Counted from the stretch's first letter, positions 49,309 through 58,922 are shown. The stretch: 64,000 nucleotides of DNA from an uncultured Allobosea sp. (GCF_945957345.1 NZ_CAMFKW010000022.1:1-64000); one strand, 5' to 3'. Notes: generated from the sequence alone by a model not told the origin. A program made the numbers and translations.

Positions 49309-49748
49309 AGTGGCGCTTCCCGTCATGGTCGGGCTTGTCCCGACCATCCACGTCCTTATCGATGCAGTGCGGTGTTCAAGACGTGAATGCTCGCCACAAG
49401 GGCGAGCATGATGACGGTGCAACTTGAAGTCGCCGCGTGCAACGACCTGCATCGCAAAAGAAAAACGGCCGGCATAATGCCAGCCGCTAGTTGGCCCCGA
49501 CTCGGTGGCCCGGCTCCGCCCGAACTCCGGGGGGCTGGGGGGCTGACAAACCGGCGATCAGCGAAACCGGGCCGTCGAGGCAACGACGAGAGTTGAACGG
49601 CGCAACTTGGCCGTCGCTTGGCGCGTTCGCGGCGAAAATGGGGCATTTGCAAAGAGGGCTGATCGGGGTCGTGGGGTCCCTTGCCAGCGCAGGACCGCAG
49701 GCGCATCATCCCCGGATGATTTGGTGAGGCCCCGACCAGGGAGGCGCC
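49309..49748. other. 440-base intergenic region with hairpin repeat
   Basis: No believable gene is present. It begins with a hairpin repeat at 49325-49347 (see that entry), followed by further GC-rich palindromic pieces. The final part presumably holds the DUF2794 promoter, but no clear boxes were found. Confidence 0.5.
49325..49347. repeat. Palindromic intergenic repeat, possible terminator
   Basis: ATGGTCGGG-CTTGT-CCCGACCAT has perfect 9-base arms directly after the CMD gene. The sequence closely resembles a dispersed palindrome I recall from intergenic regions of Hyphomicrobiales genomes. It lacks a long T-run, so terminator function is uncertain. Confidence 0.55.
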
Positions 49749-50117
49749 ATGAGCGACAGCGAAACGCCACAACCGCAATCCGCCGGCGCGGTCGTCCATT
49801 TCCCAGCGCCGGCGCGACCGACCACCGTGACCTTCGATCGACGAGAGCTCAGCGAATTGCTCAATCTGTACGGTCGCATGGTCGCAGCCGGCGAATGGCG
49901 CGATTACGCCATCGATTTCCTCAAGGACAAGGCGCAGTTCTCGGTGTTCCGGCGCTCGTCGGAAATGCCGCTCTACCGGATCGTCAAGGATCCGGCGCTG
50001 GCGCGGCGACAGGGTGCCTATTCGGTCGTCGCGGCGACCGGGCTCATCCTGAAGCGTGGCTCCGAACTTTCGCGCGTGCTCAAGGTGCTCGACAACAAGC
50101 TCAGCGTGGTAACCTGA
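49749..50117 (+). CDS. DUF2794 protein
   Basis: A 122-residue alphaproteobacterial protein of unknown function. The conserved part runs TFDRRELSELLNLYGRMVAAGEWRDYAIDFLKDKAQFSVFRR and ends LKRGSELSRVLKVLDNKLSVV. No motif suggests an activity and no membrane segment is visible. GGGAGG upstream supports the ATG. Confidence 0.88.
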   Translation: MSDSETPQPQSAGAVVHFPAPARPTTVTFDRRELSELLNLYGRMVAAGEWRDYAIDFLKDKAQFSVFRRSSEMPLYRIVKDPALARRQGAYSVVAATGLILKRGSELSRVLKVLDNKLSVVT

Positions 50118-50138
50118 CGCGCCTGCCCGGCTTCGGGA

Positions 50139-50675
50139 TCAGAAGCCCGGCGGCGTGCAGTCTCCCTCGCCCAGCTCCTTCTGCATCAGCATCTGGTCGA
50201 GCCAGCGGCCGTGCTTGAAGCCGACCTTCTCGGCCACACCGATCAGGCGGAAGCCGGCGCGCTCGTGCAGGCGGCGCGAGCCGACCGAGGCGCCGGTACC
50301 GTCGCCGATCACTGCGATCATCTGCCGGAAGCCGCGCTCGGTGCAGGCCTGCATCAGCTCATCGAGCAGCAGGCCGCCGATGCCGAGCCCTTGGGCCGTC
50401 GGCGCGATATAGATCGAGTTCTCGACGGTCGAGCGATAGGCCGGGCGCGGCCGGTAGGCGCCGGCATAGGCATAGCCGAGGATCTCGCCCTCCCGCTCTG
50501 CGACGAGATAGGGATAGCCGCCGGCCTGGATGGTTTCGAAGCGCCGCCGCATCTCGGCCTCGCCCGGCGGCTCCAGCTCCCAGGAGGCGGTGCCGTGCGA
50601 CACCGCATGGGCGTAGATCGCGGCGATGGCGGGAATGTCGGTGGGAAGGCCTGAGCGGATCGAGAGCGTCGTCAT
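50139..50675 (-). CDS. GNAT-family N-acetyltransferase (phosphinothricin-type)
   Basis: A 178-residue acetyl-CoA-dependent enzyme. The acetyl-CoA loop is IAPTAQGLGIGGLLLDELM near 90-108, and IAAIYAHAVSHGTASWE, FRQMIAVIGDGTGASVGSRRLHERAGF and KHGRWLDQMLMQKEL match the Pat/Bar/YncA subgroup, whose members acetylate phosphinothricin or methionine sulfoximine/sulfone. The natural substrate is unknown. Confidence 0.88.
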   Translation of the reverse strand: MTTLSIRSGLPTDIPAIAAIYAHAVSHGTASWELEPPGEAEMRRRFETIQAGGYPYLVAEREGEILGYAYAGAYRPRPAYRSTVENSIYIAPTAQGLGIGGLLLDELMQACTERGFRQMIAVIGDGTGASVGSRRLHERAGFRLIGVAEKVGFKHGRWLDQMLMQKELGEGDCTPPGF

Positions 50676-50702
50676 GCCCGCAGAATGAGCAACCGCCGTG
50701 CC

Positions 50703-50734
50703 AAAAGAAAAGCCCCGGCCGCAGGGCCGGGGCT
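50703..50734 (-). terminator. Terminator after the BI-1 family gene
   Basis: On the minus strand AGCCCCGGCC-CTGC-GGCCGGGGCT followed by TTTCTTTTG: perfect 10-base arms, about 35 bases past the stop. Confidence 0.9.
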
Positions 50735-50766
50735 CGCTTGGGGCATGACGCCCGCTATCGGTTGGC

Positions 50767-51540
50767 TCAGCGGCGGTCGCCGAGCAGGCTGATCAGCATC
50801 TGGAACATGTTGATGAAGTTCAGGTAGAGCGACAGCGCGCCGTTCACCGAGAGCTTCGCAGCCGATTCCGGATCCAGGTTCGAATAGAGATACATCTCCT
50901 TCAGACGCTGGGTATCCCAGGCGGTCAGGCCCGCGAAGATCAGCACGCCCAGCACCGAGATGCCGAAGGAGAGCGCGCTCGACGCCAGGAACAGGTTGAC
51001 CACCGAGGCGATGATCAGGCCGATCAGGCCCATGATCAGGAAGGAGCCCATGCCCGAGAGCGACTTCTTCGTGGTATAGCCGACGAGGCTCAGCGCGCCG
51101 AAGGCGGCGGCCGTGATGAAGAAGACGCGCACGACCGAGGCGCCGGTGAAGACCACGAGGATCGACGACATCGAGACGCCCATCACCGCCGCGAAGACGA
51201 AGAACATGGTGCGCGCCGAAGCGGCGCTCATGTTCTCGGCTTTGAACGAGAACAGCATGATGAAGGCGAGCGGAGCCAGCATCACGACCCATTTCAGCGG
51301 GCTGAGATAGATCGCCTGGCCGAGCGCGGTCAGACCGGCGATCTTGCCGTCGGGCGTGTAGCCGGCGATCGCCAGCATGGAGATGGCGAGCGCGGCGAGG
51401 CCGGTGATGGCCAGACCGATCGTCATGTTGTTGTAGACGCCGAGCATGAACGAGCGCAGGCCCTGATCCATCTCGACGGCGCTGGTCTGCTGTGCGCGGC
51501 CGGCACCCCAGACTGGAGCATTGCGGTCGAAGTTGCTCAT
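50767..51540 (-). CDS. Bax inhibitor-1/YccA family membrane protein
   Basis: A 257-residue inner-membrane protein with seven hydrophobic segments from about residue 30 onward. BI-1 patterns are LRSFMLGVYNNMTIGLAITG, AENMSAASARTMFFVFAAVMG, and the C-terminal LTAWDTQRLKEMYLY and LYLNFINMFQMLISLLG. The YccA branch inhibits FtsH; others are calcium-leak channels. The ATG at 51540 follows GGGGAAAG; the longer open frame lacks a good site. Confidence 0.9.
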   Translation of the reverse strand: MSNFDRNAPVWGAGRAQQTSAVEMDQGLRSFMLGVYNNMTIGLAITGLAALAISMLAIAGYTPDGKIAGLTALGQAIYLSPLKWVVMLAPLAFIMLFSFKAENMSAASARTMFFVFAAVMGVSMSSILVVFTGASVVRVFFITAAAFGALSLVGYTTKKSLSGMGSFLIMGLIGLIIASVVNLFLASSALSFGISVLGVLIFAGLTAWDTQRLKEMYLYSNLDPESAAKLSVNGALSLYLNFINMFQMLISLLGDRR

Positions 51541-51700
51541 TAAGAGACTTTCCCCTGACGGTGTTTCGGACGACGACAAGCGCGCGGGCGCCAGCCGTCC
51601 TCGCGCACGAAAAGTCGCGATGACGGGAATATGAGGGGCTTTGCCGGTTCTTACAAGGGCCGGCCATGGTTAGGGCCAGCCGGATCATAGAAATTCGGCG

Positions 51701-51714
51701 CTGCATCAATGCAG
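51701..51714. promoter_or_regulatory. Palindrome upstream of the BI-1 gene
   Basis: CTGCAT-CA-ATGCAG is a perfect 14-base palindrome in the less GC-rich gap before the BI-1 family gene. AATTC/GAATT pairs also flank it. It could be a repressor or activator site; none is identified. Confidence 0.35.
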
Positions 51715-51760
51715 AATTACAGGAATTTAATGTCTATCGAGAGTCGATCTCAGACAGTCA

Positions 51761-54346
51761 TCATAAATTTCTGAGATGAGAAGCCGGGGCCTTCGCCAGT
51801 ATTTTTATCGTTCCGACAAGCCCGAACAGGACGGTCACCCCGATTGCTGCAGTCGCGGCCAGTATCGCGCCCGTGGGATCACTGACGAATTCGATCCGCA
51901 TCACTTGCGTGACGATGCCCCAGCCGGCCGCTGTACCCGCGACAACACCGAAGACGGCCGCGACGAGCCCGATGGCCGCATATTCAAGGGCGTACGACGA
52001 AAGTATGAAGCGGCGGGTGGCGCCGAGGGTCTTCAGGATCATCGCGTCATAGAGCCGCGCCCGCTGCCCCGCGGCGAGCGCACCGCCGAGCACGAGCAGG
52101 CTCGCAGCGATGGCCAGGCCCGACGCGCCGCGGATTGCCATGGCGAGCTGGGAGACGATGGTGTTGACCGCTTCGAGCGCGTCCTTGACCCGGACCGCGG
52201 TGACGGCCGGGAAATCGAGCGCGAGCCGGCGCATCAGGGCTGCGTCGGTCGCGCCCTTGCCGTCCGGGCTCGTCGCGACGGTGGCAAGATTGGTGTGCGG
52301 GGCGCCTGCGAAGGTGTTGGGCGAGAACACCATGACGAAATTGATGCCGAAGGAGCGCCAGTCGACGGTGCGGAAATTGGCGACGCGGGCGGTGATATTG
52401 CGGCCGAGCACGTTGACGGTGAGCCTGTCTCCGATCTTCAGGCCGATGCCGGCAGCGTTCTGGGCGTCGAAGGAGACCAAGGGCTCGCCGCGATAATCGG
52501 CCGGCCACCACTCGCCCGCGGCGATACGCGAGCCTTCCGGCAGCGTGGCGGCGTAGGTGATGCCGCGGTCGCCATCGAGCACCCAGGCGGATTGCTCGCT
52601 GGCCTTGATGTCCTCGGCGCGGGTCTGGTTCACCGAGACGATGCGGCCGCGCATCATTGGCACGCGTTCGGTCTTCGCACCGGGCCGCTCGGCCGCGAGG
52701 AAGGCGTCGAAACGTTCGGAGTCGCGGCTGGGCACGTCGAGGAAGAAGAAGCTGGGCGCCTTGTCGGGTAGGGCGCCGGTGAGCTGCCGGGTCAGGCTGA
52801 CATCGATGAAGGAGAGCGCCGAGAGCAGGGCAACGCCAAGGCCGAGCGAGAGCACGAGCGCGGGCGTCAGCGCGCCCGGCCGGTGGCTGTTGGCGAGTGC
52901 CATGCGCAAAGCCGGGCGGCGCGGACGCGGGATGCGGCGAGCCAGTGCCATCAGGCCGAGCGAGACGGCGCGCAGCAGCAGGAAGACGCCGAACATCACG
53001 CCGATATAGATCAGCGCGATCCGGCGATCATAGGCGAAGCCGATGGCGACGCCGGCAAGGCCAGCCAAGGCCAGTGCGCAGAGCACGAGGTAGATCGCAC
53101 GGGGGCGGCGCGGATCGGGCTCGACCTTGTCGCGGAACAGGGCCGAGACCGGGATGTCATGGGCGCGGCCGAGCGGGATGAGCGCGAAGACGAGCGCCGT
53201 CAGCAGGCCGTAAAGCGCGGCGATGGCGAGCTCGCCCGGCGCGAGCGTCGGTTCGAAAGGTACCGGCAGGATGCTCTGGACGACGGTGCCGAGGCCGAAG
53301 GGGGCGGCTGCGCCCAGCACGAGGCCGATCGCGGTGCCGATGGCGGCGACGAGCATGACCTCGGTCAGGTGGATCGCGACGACGCGCCCGCCGGTGGCGC
53401 CGACGGCCTTCATCGTGGCGAAATCGAGCTTCTTGGCCTCGACGAAGCGGCGCACGGCATTGGCGACCCCGACGCCACCGACCAGCAGGGCGGTGAGGCC
53501 GACCAGCGTCAGGAACTGGGTGAAGCGCTCGAGATTGCGCTGGAAGCTCGGCGCGGCATTGGCGCGGGAGCGGATTTCCCAGCCGGCCTCGCGCTGCTGC
53601 GTGCCTGCGTCGGAGATAACCTTCTCAAGATCGGGATCGCTCGACGCGGTCTGCGGAAGCTGGAGGCGATAGGTCCAGCGGATCAGGCTGCCGGGCTGGA
53701 TCAGGCCGGTCGCCTTCAGCGCCTCCTGCGACATCAGGAGGCGCGGGCCGAAGCCGACGCCGGCCGCGATCTTGTCGGGCTCGGAGACCAGATTGGCGCG
53801 CAACTGGATCTTCGCGCCGCCGACCTTGACGATATCGCCGGGCTTCAGATCGAGCCGGCCGAACAGGACGGGGTCGGCGACAGCGCCGTAGGCTCCGTCG
53901 CGCTGGTCGAGCAGGCTGGGGAGCGGCCCCTGCGGGTCGGTCTCGACCGTGCCGATGCTCGGATAGGCGGCATCGACCGCCTTGATCTCGACCAGAGCCG
54001 CGCCCTTCTCGCCGGCATTGGCCATGCCGCGCATGGTGGCGATGCTGGAGACGGTGCCGCGCGCGCTCAGGAAAGCGAGTTCGGGCGGTGTCGCCTCGCG
54101 ATGGATCAGGCTGAAGGTGGCGTCGCCGCCGAGGATGCGACGGCCCTCGCGGGCGAGCCCCTCGGTGAGCCCGCGCGAAGCCGAGGCGACGGCGGCGATG
54201 GTCATGACGCCCAATGCAAGGCAGGCGATGAAGATGCCGAAGCCGCGCAGGCCGGCCCGCAGGTCGCGGATGGCGAGACGCAGGACGAGGCCGATGCCTG
54301 GAGTTCGATAGGCCGGATTTTGAGGCGGTTTGACGGGAGCGTGCAT
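51761..54346 (-). CDS. FtsX-domain ABC transporter permease (YbbP-like)
   Basis: An 861-residue permease with about ten membrane helices, in the arrangement N-terminal helix, large periplasmic domain, three helices, linker helices, second periplasmic domain and three C-terminal helices. FtsX-type patterns include AVRRFVEAKKLDFATMKAVGATGGRVVAIHL and AGQRARLYDAMILKTLGATRRFILSSY. It is paired with the ATPase 2 bases away (LolD/YbbA type). Such pairs act as lipid/peptide extractors or mechanotransmitters rather than importers. The substrate is unknown. Confidence 0.9.
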   Translation of the reverse strand: MHAPVKPPQNPAYRTPGIGLVLRLAIRDLRAGLRGFGIFIACLALGVMTIAAVASASRGLTEGLAREGRRILGGDATFSLIHREATPPELAFLSARGTVSSIATMRGMANAGEKGAALVEIKAVDAAYPSIGTVETDPQGPLPSLLDQRDGAYGAVADPVLFGRLDLKPGDIVKVGGAKIQLRANLVSEPDKIAAGVGFGPRLLMSQEALKATGLIQPGSLIRWTYRLQLPQTASSDPDLEKVISDAGTQQREAGWEIRSRANAAPSFQRNLERFTQFLTLVGLTALLVGGVGVANAVRRFVEAKKLDFATMKAVGATGGRVVAIHLTEVMLVAAIGTAIGLVLGAAAPFGLGTVVQSILPVPFEPTLAPGELAIAALYGLLTALVFALIPLGRAHDIPVSALFRDKVEPDPRRPRAIYLVLCALALAGLAGVAIGFAYDRRIALIYIGVMFGVFLLLRAVSLGLMALARRIPRPRRPALRMALANSHRPGALTPALVLSLGLGVALLSALSFIDVSLTRQLTGALPDKAPSFFFLDVPSRDSERFDAFLAAERPGAKTERVPMMRGRIVSVNQTRAEDIKASEQSAWVLDGDRGITYAATLPEGSRIAAGEWWPADYRGEPLVSFDAQNAAGIGLKIGDRLTVNVLGRNITARVANFRTVDWRSFGINFVMVFSPNTFAGAPHTNLATVATSPDGKGATDAALMRRLALDFPAVTAVRVKDALEAVNTIVSQLAMAIRGASGLAIAASLLVLGGALAAGQRARLYDAMILKTLGATRRFILSSYALEYAAIGLVAAVFGVVAGTAAGWGIVTQVMRIEFVSDPTGAILAATAAIGVTVLFGLVGTIKILAKAPASHLRNL

Positions 54347-54348
54347 CG

Positions 54349-55050
54349 TCAGGCGACCGCCGTCTCGGGCTCGGCCTCGATCACGCCGGAGCGCAGCCGG
54401 ACCGTGCGCTCGCAGAGAGCGGCGAGCGAGAGATCATGGGTGACGAGCACCAGCGTCGCCCCGCGTTCGCGCTTCAGCGCGAAGATCAGATCGACGATCG
54501 CGCGCCCGGTCGATTCGTCGAGATTGCCGGTGGGCTCGTCGGCGACGAGGATCGCTGGGTCCGGGGCGACCGCGCGTGCGATGGCGACGCGCTGCTGCTC
54601 GCCGCCGGACAACTGGGCCGGGTAATGATCCATGCGGTGACTCAAGCCCACATTGCGCAGTTCCGCCTCGGCGCGGGTGAAGGCGTCGAGATGGCCGGCG
54701 AGTTCCAGCGGCAGGGCGACGTTCTCGCGCGCCGTCATGGTCGGGACGAGATGGAAGGACTGGAAGACGATGCCGATATGCCGGCCGCGGAAGACCGCGA
54801 GCCCGTCCTCGTCCAGGGCGCCGAGATCCTGGCCGGCGACCTTGACCAGGCCGGAATCAGGGCGTTCCAGTCCGGCCATGGTCATCAGCAGCGTCGACTT
54901 GCCGGAGCCGGAGGGGCCGACGAGGCCGGTTGCCTCGCCATCCGCCAGCGACACCGAGACGCCCTTGAGGATATGGACGCGGGCGGCGCCACGCCCCAAA
55001 CTCAGGTGGACATCCTGCAACTCGATTGCCGAAGCGGCCTTCTCGCTCAT
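54349..55050 (-). CDS. ABC transporter ATPase (YbbA/LolD-like)
   Basis: A 233-residue ATPase: Walker A LVGPSGSGKSTLLMTMAG near residue 42, Q-loop FQSFHLVPTMTARENVALPLEL, signature LSGGEQQRVAIARAVA near 145, Walker B ILVADEPTGNLDES near 168, and the H-loop VLVTHDLSLA. It belongs to the MacB/LolD/FtsE group and drives the adjoining permease. The ATG at 55050 is preceded by an in-frame GTG, so the start is uncertain by one codon. Confidence 0.93.
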   Translation of the reverse strand: MSEKAASAIELQDVHLSLGRGAARVHILKGVSVSLADGEATGLVGPSGSGKSTLLMTMAGLERPDSGLVKVAGQDLGALDEDGLAVFRGRHIGIVFQSFHLVPTMTARENVALPLELAGHLDAFTRAEAELRNVGLSHRMDHYPAQLSGGEQQRVAIARAVAPDPAILVADEPTGNLDESTGRAIVDLIFALKRERGATLVLVTHDLSLAALCERTVRLRSGVIEAEPETAVA

Positions 55051-55056
55051 CACGCC

Positions 55057-55839
55057 ATGATCCCGACTTACGCTTCCATCGCCAGCACCGTTCGCACCTT
55101 ATCGCGGCCCGAGCGGGGCCGAACCACGGCGCGGCGCGGTCTGCGGCCATATGGGCGCAGAGTCCCGCTTGTCCAATCGGTTGCGACATTTTTCGTCGCG
55201 TTCCTGCTGCTTTTCATCGGATCTCCCGACATGGCCGGCGCCCAGACTCCTCCCGCCAATCCGGATGCAGGACGCTCGCTGAAGCTCGTCGCCCTCGGTG
55301 ATTCGCTGTCGGCGGGCTACAATCTGTCGGGCAGTGCCGCCTTCCCGACCGTTCTGGAGCAGGCCTTGCGCCAGAAGGGCCTCGCTGTCGAAATCGTGAA
55401 CGCGGGCGTCTCAGGCGATACGACGCAGGGCGGGCTCGAGCGGCTCGACTGGTCGGTGCCGGACGGGACCGACGGCGTCATCCTCGAACTCGGCGCGAAC
55501 GATGCCTTGCGCGGCGTCGACCCGGCCCTGACCCGGAAAAACCTCGAAGCGATCATCGCCCGACTGACCGAGCGGAAGATCCCGGTGCTGCTCGCCGGCA
55601 TGTATGCGCCGCGCAACCTCGGCGAAGATTATGCGAAGCGCTTTGATGCGATCTATCCCGAGCTTGCGAAGGAGCACGGGCTGGTGCTTTACCCGTTCTT
55701 CCTGGAAGGCATCGCGGGCGACCGCGCCTTGAACCAGGCGGATGGGCTTCATCCCACGGCCGAGGGCGTCAAAGTCGTCGTCCGGACCATCCTGCCGACG
55801 GTCGAGCGCTTCATCGCCACTTTGCAGCCCAGGTCCTGA
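55057..55839 (+). CDS. TesA-type GDSL arylesterase/lysophospholipase
   Basis: A 260-residue secreted SGNH hydrolase. A long N-terminus with a hydrophobic stretch (SVATFFVAFLLLFIGSPDMAGAQ) is a signal peptide. Block I is LVALGDSLSAGYNL with the catalytic Ser, block II the Gly in VNAGVSGDTTQGG, block III LGANDALRGVDPA, and block V ADGLHPTAEG with Asp and His. Relatives are periplasmic TesA thioesterase/protease I. It starts 7 bases from the divergent ybbA-type gene, as tesA does in E. coli. A later in-frame start before the signal peptide is possible. Confidence 0.9.
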   Translation: MIPTYASIASTVRTLSRPERGRTTARRGLRPYGRRVPLVQSVATFFVAFLLLFIGSPDMAGAQTPPANPDAGRSLKLVALGDSLSAGYNLSGSAAFPTVLEQALRQKGLAVEIVNAGVSGDTTQGGLERLDWSVPDGTDGVILELGANDALRGVDPALTRKNLEAIIARLTERKIPVLLAGMYAPRNLGEDYAKRFDAIYPELAKEHGLVLYPFFLEGIAGDRALNQADGLHPTAEGVKVVVRTILPTVERFIATLQPRS

Positions 55840-55935
55840 TTCTCAAGTCCTGATCCGCCCGCGGGTTCTCCGCGTAACGTATCCCCGATTCTTGCATTGC
55901 CGCCTGCCGGCCCCTGCTTCCGGAGTTGCTTCGCC

Positions 55936-56991
55936 ATGGAATACCGCTGCCTCGGACGCACCGATCTCAAGGTCTCGGTGATCTGCCTGGGAACCATGAC
56001 CTGGGGAGAGCAGAACACGGAGGCCGAAGGCCACGCCCAGATGGACTACGCCATCGAGCAGGGCATCAATTTCTTCGACACGGCCGAGCTCTATTCGATT
56101 CCGCCGAAGCCCGAGACGCAAGGCTCGACCGAGCGGATCATCGGCAGCTGGTTCAAGGCGCGAAAGAACCGCGACAAGATCATCCTGGCGTCCAAGGTCT
56201 GCGGCCGCGGTGGCAACACCTGGTTCCGCGACGACAAGAACCCGACGCGGGTGACGCGCAAGCAGATCTTCGAGGCAGTCGACAAGAGCCTGCAGCGGCT
56301 GCAGACGGACTATATCGACCTCTATCAGCTGCATTTCCCCGAGCGGCCGATGCCCTGGGGCTCGAACCCGACGCGTTTCGTCAAGGACGCCTATGCCTCG
56401 GCGCCCGACGAGACCCCGATCGCCGAGCAGCTCGATGCCTTTGCCGAGGTGATCAAGGCCGGCAAGGTCCGCCATCTCGGCCTTTCCAACGAGAGCGCCT
56501 GGGGCACGATGCGCTTCGTGACCGATTCGGAGGTGCGCGGCACGCCGCGGGTCCAGTCGATCCAGAACGCCTACAGCCTGCTCAACCGCACTTTCGAGAC
56601 GGCATTGGCCGAGGTTGCTGTTCAGGAGGATGTCGGCCTGCTCGCCTATTCGCCGCTGGCGCAGGGCTATCTCACCGGCAAATATCTCGACGGCGCCCGC
56701 CCGGCTGGCGCGCGCACGACCTTGTTCGATCGTGGACAGCGCTACCAGACTGAAGGCGCCGAGGCGGCGATCAAGCGCTATGTCGCGCTTGCCCGCGAAT
56801 CAGGGCTCGATCCGGCGCAGATGGCCCTGGCTTTCGTGAACAGCCGCTCCTTCGTCACCGCCAACATCATCGGCGCGACCTCTATGGAACAGCTCAAGAC
56901 CGATATCGCCTCGATCGACGTGAAGCTATCGCCGGAGGTTGAGGCGGGAATCGACGCGATCCATCAGCTCGTCGGCAACCCCTGCCCGTAA
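55936..56991 (+). CDS. Aldo/keto reductase (Tas-like)
   Basis: A 351-residue NADPH-dependent TIM-barrel oxidoreductase. Catalytic residues appear in INFFDTAELYSIPPKPETQG (Asp, Tyr), IILASKVCGRGG (Lys) and YIDLYQLHFPERPMPWG (His). The long insertion and PKPETQGSTERIIG match the E. coli Tas subgroup. The substrate is unknown. The Met at 55936 gives the normal start MEYRCLGRTDLKVS. Confidence 0.9.
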   Translation: MEYRCLGRTDLKVSVICLGTMTWGEQNTEAEGHAQMDYAIEQGINFFDTAELYSIPPKPETQGSTERIIGSWFKARKNRDKIILASKVCGRGGNTWFRDDKNPTRVTRKQIFEAVDKSLQRLQTDYIDLYQLHFPERPMPWGSNPTRFVKDAYASAPDETPIAEQLDAFAEVIKAGKVRHLGLSNESAWGTMRFVTDSEVRGTPRVQSIQNAYSLLNRTFETALAEVAVQEDVGLLAYSPLAQGYLTGKYLDGARPAGARTTLFDRGQRYQTEGAEAAIKRYVALARESGLDPAQMALAFVNSRSFVTANIIGATSMEQLKTDIASIDVKLSPEVEAGIDAIHQLVGNPCP

Positions 56992-57015
56992 AGGCTCGTC
57001 TCAAGCCCAAATGCA

Positions 57016-57125
57016 GTCATCCCGGGCGACCTTAGGTCGGCCCGGGATCCATTCCTGACCCCGATCGGAAGCGCTCCGGCATGGATTCCGGATCGACGTC
57101 GCTCCGCGGCTTGTCCGGAATGACA
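57016..57125. repeat. Intergenic repeat with GTCATCC/GGAATGAC ends
   Basis: Begins GTCATCCCGGGC (57016-57027) and ends TCCGGAATGACA (57114-57125), with an inner near-perfect hairpin CCCGGGCGACC/GGTCGGCCCGGG (57021-57048). It shares its end sequences with the element at 6477-6667 and looks like another member of the same dispersed family. Confidence 0.5.
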
Positions 57126-57227
57126 TGCCTGGGTTGGTCGGTTGCGACAGTGCAAAAACGGTTCCCTTGAGCCGGCTGTGCGCTTACCGTCTCGCCAGAG
57201 TCACATTCACTTGGCAGGGATTCGCTC

Positions 57228-57800
57228 ATGCCGAGGCTGTTCATCGCTCTGGAAATTCCCGCCGAGGTCGCGACCGGGCTGACATTGCATCGCGGCGGAT
57301 TGTCGGGTGCGCGCTGGATCGAGCCCGCCGACTACCACATCACCCTGCGCTTCCTGGGCGATGTCGACCGCCGCATGGCGAACGACATCGACTACATGCT
57401 CTCCGATCTCACCGCCTATCCGTTCGAGGTCACGCTCGATGCGCTCGGCAGTTTCGGCGGCGACAAGCCTCGCGCCGTGTTCGCGCGGGCGCAGTCCAGC
57501 AAGGCTCTGACCGATCTGCAGGGCGATCTCGAACGGCAGATGCGCCGGCTCGGCCTGCCGGCTGAGGCGCGCAAATTCGTGCCTCACGTCACGTTGGCGC
57601 GGCTGCGCGATACGACCCCCGTCGAACTCGCACACTTCCTCAGCCTGCATCCGATCGTCCGGCCGTTTACCTTCACAGCGCGCCGGGTCGCGCTGATGTC
57701 CTCGCGCGATTCGATCGGCGGCGGGCCCTATGTCCTGGAGGCGGCCTATCCGCTTGGGCCCTCCTATCCGAATCGCCTGTCGCGGGAGATACGCCGATGA
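57228..57800 (+). CDS. thpR: RNA 2',3'-cyclic phosphodiesterase
   Basis: A 190-residue 2H phosphoesterase. The two catalytic motifs are HITLRF near residue 38 and HVTLAR near 122, both HxTx. The family opens 2',3'-cyclic phosphates and was first described as a 2'-5' RNA ligase. It overlaps phhB by 4 bases (ATGA). Confidence 0.92.
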   Translation: MPRLFIALEIPAEVATGLTLHRGGLSGARWIEPADYHITLRFLGDVDRRMANDIDYMLSDLTAYPFEVTLDALGSFGGDKPRAVFARAQSSKALTDLQGDLERQMRRLGLPAEARKFVPHVTLARLRDTTPVELAHFLSLHPIVRPFTFTARRVALMSSRDSIGGGPYVLEAAYPLGPSYPNRLSREIRR

Positions 57801-58093
57801 CGCGACCGAAGCGGCTCTCGCCGGAAGCGCATGCCGAAGCGCTGGCGACCCTGACCGGCTGGAAGCTGGTACAGGGCCGCGAGGCCATCGCCAAGCGCTT
57901 CGTCTTCCGCGATTTCAGCGAGGCCTTCGGCTGGATGACACGCGTCGCGCTTTTGGCCGAGGCGATGAACCATCACCCGGAATGGTCGAATGTCTATCGC
58001 ACCGTCGATATCACGCTGGCGACCCATGATGCGGGCGGGTTGACCGAGCTCGACGTCAAGCTGGCCAAGGCGATCGACGCGCTCGCGAGCTGA
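57797..58093 (+). CDS. phhB: 4a-hydroxytetrahydrobiopterin dehydratase
   Basis: A 98-residue pterin-4a-carbinolamine dehydratase. The signature is [25 protein letters not shown], with the catalytic His pair. It recycles the hydroxylated pterin after aromatic amino-acid hydroxylation; no hydroxylase is in this window, and many bacteria use the protein for other pterin chemistry. Confidence 0.92.
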   Translation: MTRPKRLSPEAHAEALATLTGWKLVQGREAIAKRFVFRDFSEAFGWMTRVALLAEAMNHHPEWSNVYRTVDITLATHDAGGLTELDVKLAKAIDALAS

Positions 58094-58099
58094 AGCGGC

Positions 58100-58852
58100 T
58101 CAGCCCTCAGCTTTCCAGCCGCAGGCCTTGAGCGCTGCCAGCATATGCGGAGGCGGTGGCGCTTCGACCTTGATCGGATCACGCTTCTTGTAGAGGGGAA
58201 TCGTGATCGCCCTTGCATGGAGTTGGAGGCCGGGGCCGCCTTCCCGCGGGGCGTCGCCATAGATCTCGTCGCCGAGCATCGGCCAGCCCGAAGCCTGGCA
58301 ATGAACACGCAATTGGTGGGTTCGCCCGGTCAGGGGCTCCAGCGACATCCAGGCGAGCGGGCCATGCTCGCTCTTGCCGCGGCCGAGCACGCGATAGCGG
58401 GTCTGGGACGGCAGGCCGGCTGGATCGACCTTCATCCACCAGCCGCGCTCGGGCGAGCGCCTGGCCAACGGAAGGTCGATCAGGCCCTCGTCCTGCGCAG
58501 GATTACCCTGCACGATCGCCCAGTAGGTCTTGTCGATGCGTCCGTCGCGAAACATCTGGTTGAGCTCGGCCATGGCACGGGGATGGCGGCCGAGCACGAG
58601 GCAGCCGGAGGTGTCCTTGTCGAGCCGGTGCGCGGCTTCCGGCTTGCGCGGCAGGCCGAAGCGCAGCGCATCGAGATAATCGGTCAGGACCGGGATGATC
58701 CGGCGCTTGGCCTGCGGACCGCGATGCGAGGGCAGGCCGGCGGGCTTGTCGATGACGAGCATCATGGCGTCGCGATAGAGCAGCGGCACCGGCAATTCGG
58801 CATCGTCCTGCCTTTGCGGCTGCGAATTTTCTGGTCGGTCCGGCGCTGCCAT
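58100..58852 (-). CDS. RluA-family pseudouridine synthase
   Basis: A 250-residue synthase of the RluA/RluC fold without an S4 domain. The catalytic Asp is in AHRLDKDTSGCLVLGRHP near residue 75, with MLVIDKPAGLPSH near 30 and LEPLTGRTHQLRVHCQASGWP near 175. The RNA target (23S rRNA or tRNA U32) cannot be read from sequence. It is convergent with phhB. Confidence 0.92.
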   Translation of the reverse strand: MAAPDRPENSQPQRQDDAELPVPLLYRDAMMLVIDKPAGLPSHRGPQAKRRIIPVLTDYLDALRFGLPRKPEAAHRLDKDTSGCLVLGRHPRAMAELNQMFRDGRIDKTYWAIVQGNPAQDEGLIDLPLARRSPERGWWMKVDPAGLPSQTRYRVLGRGKSEHGPLAWMSLEPLTGRTHQLRVHCQASGWPMLGDEIYGDAPREGGPGLQLHARAITIPLYKKRDPIKVEAPPPPHMLAALKACGWKAEG

Positions 58853-58922
58853 GGCATTGCGCTAGCGAAGCCGGCCCGGCGGCGCAACCAAAGATAGCCG
58901 CCGAACCGAAGACAGGATGGCG

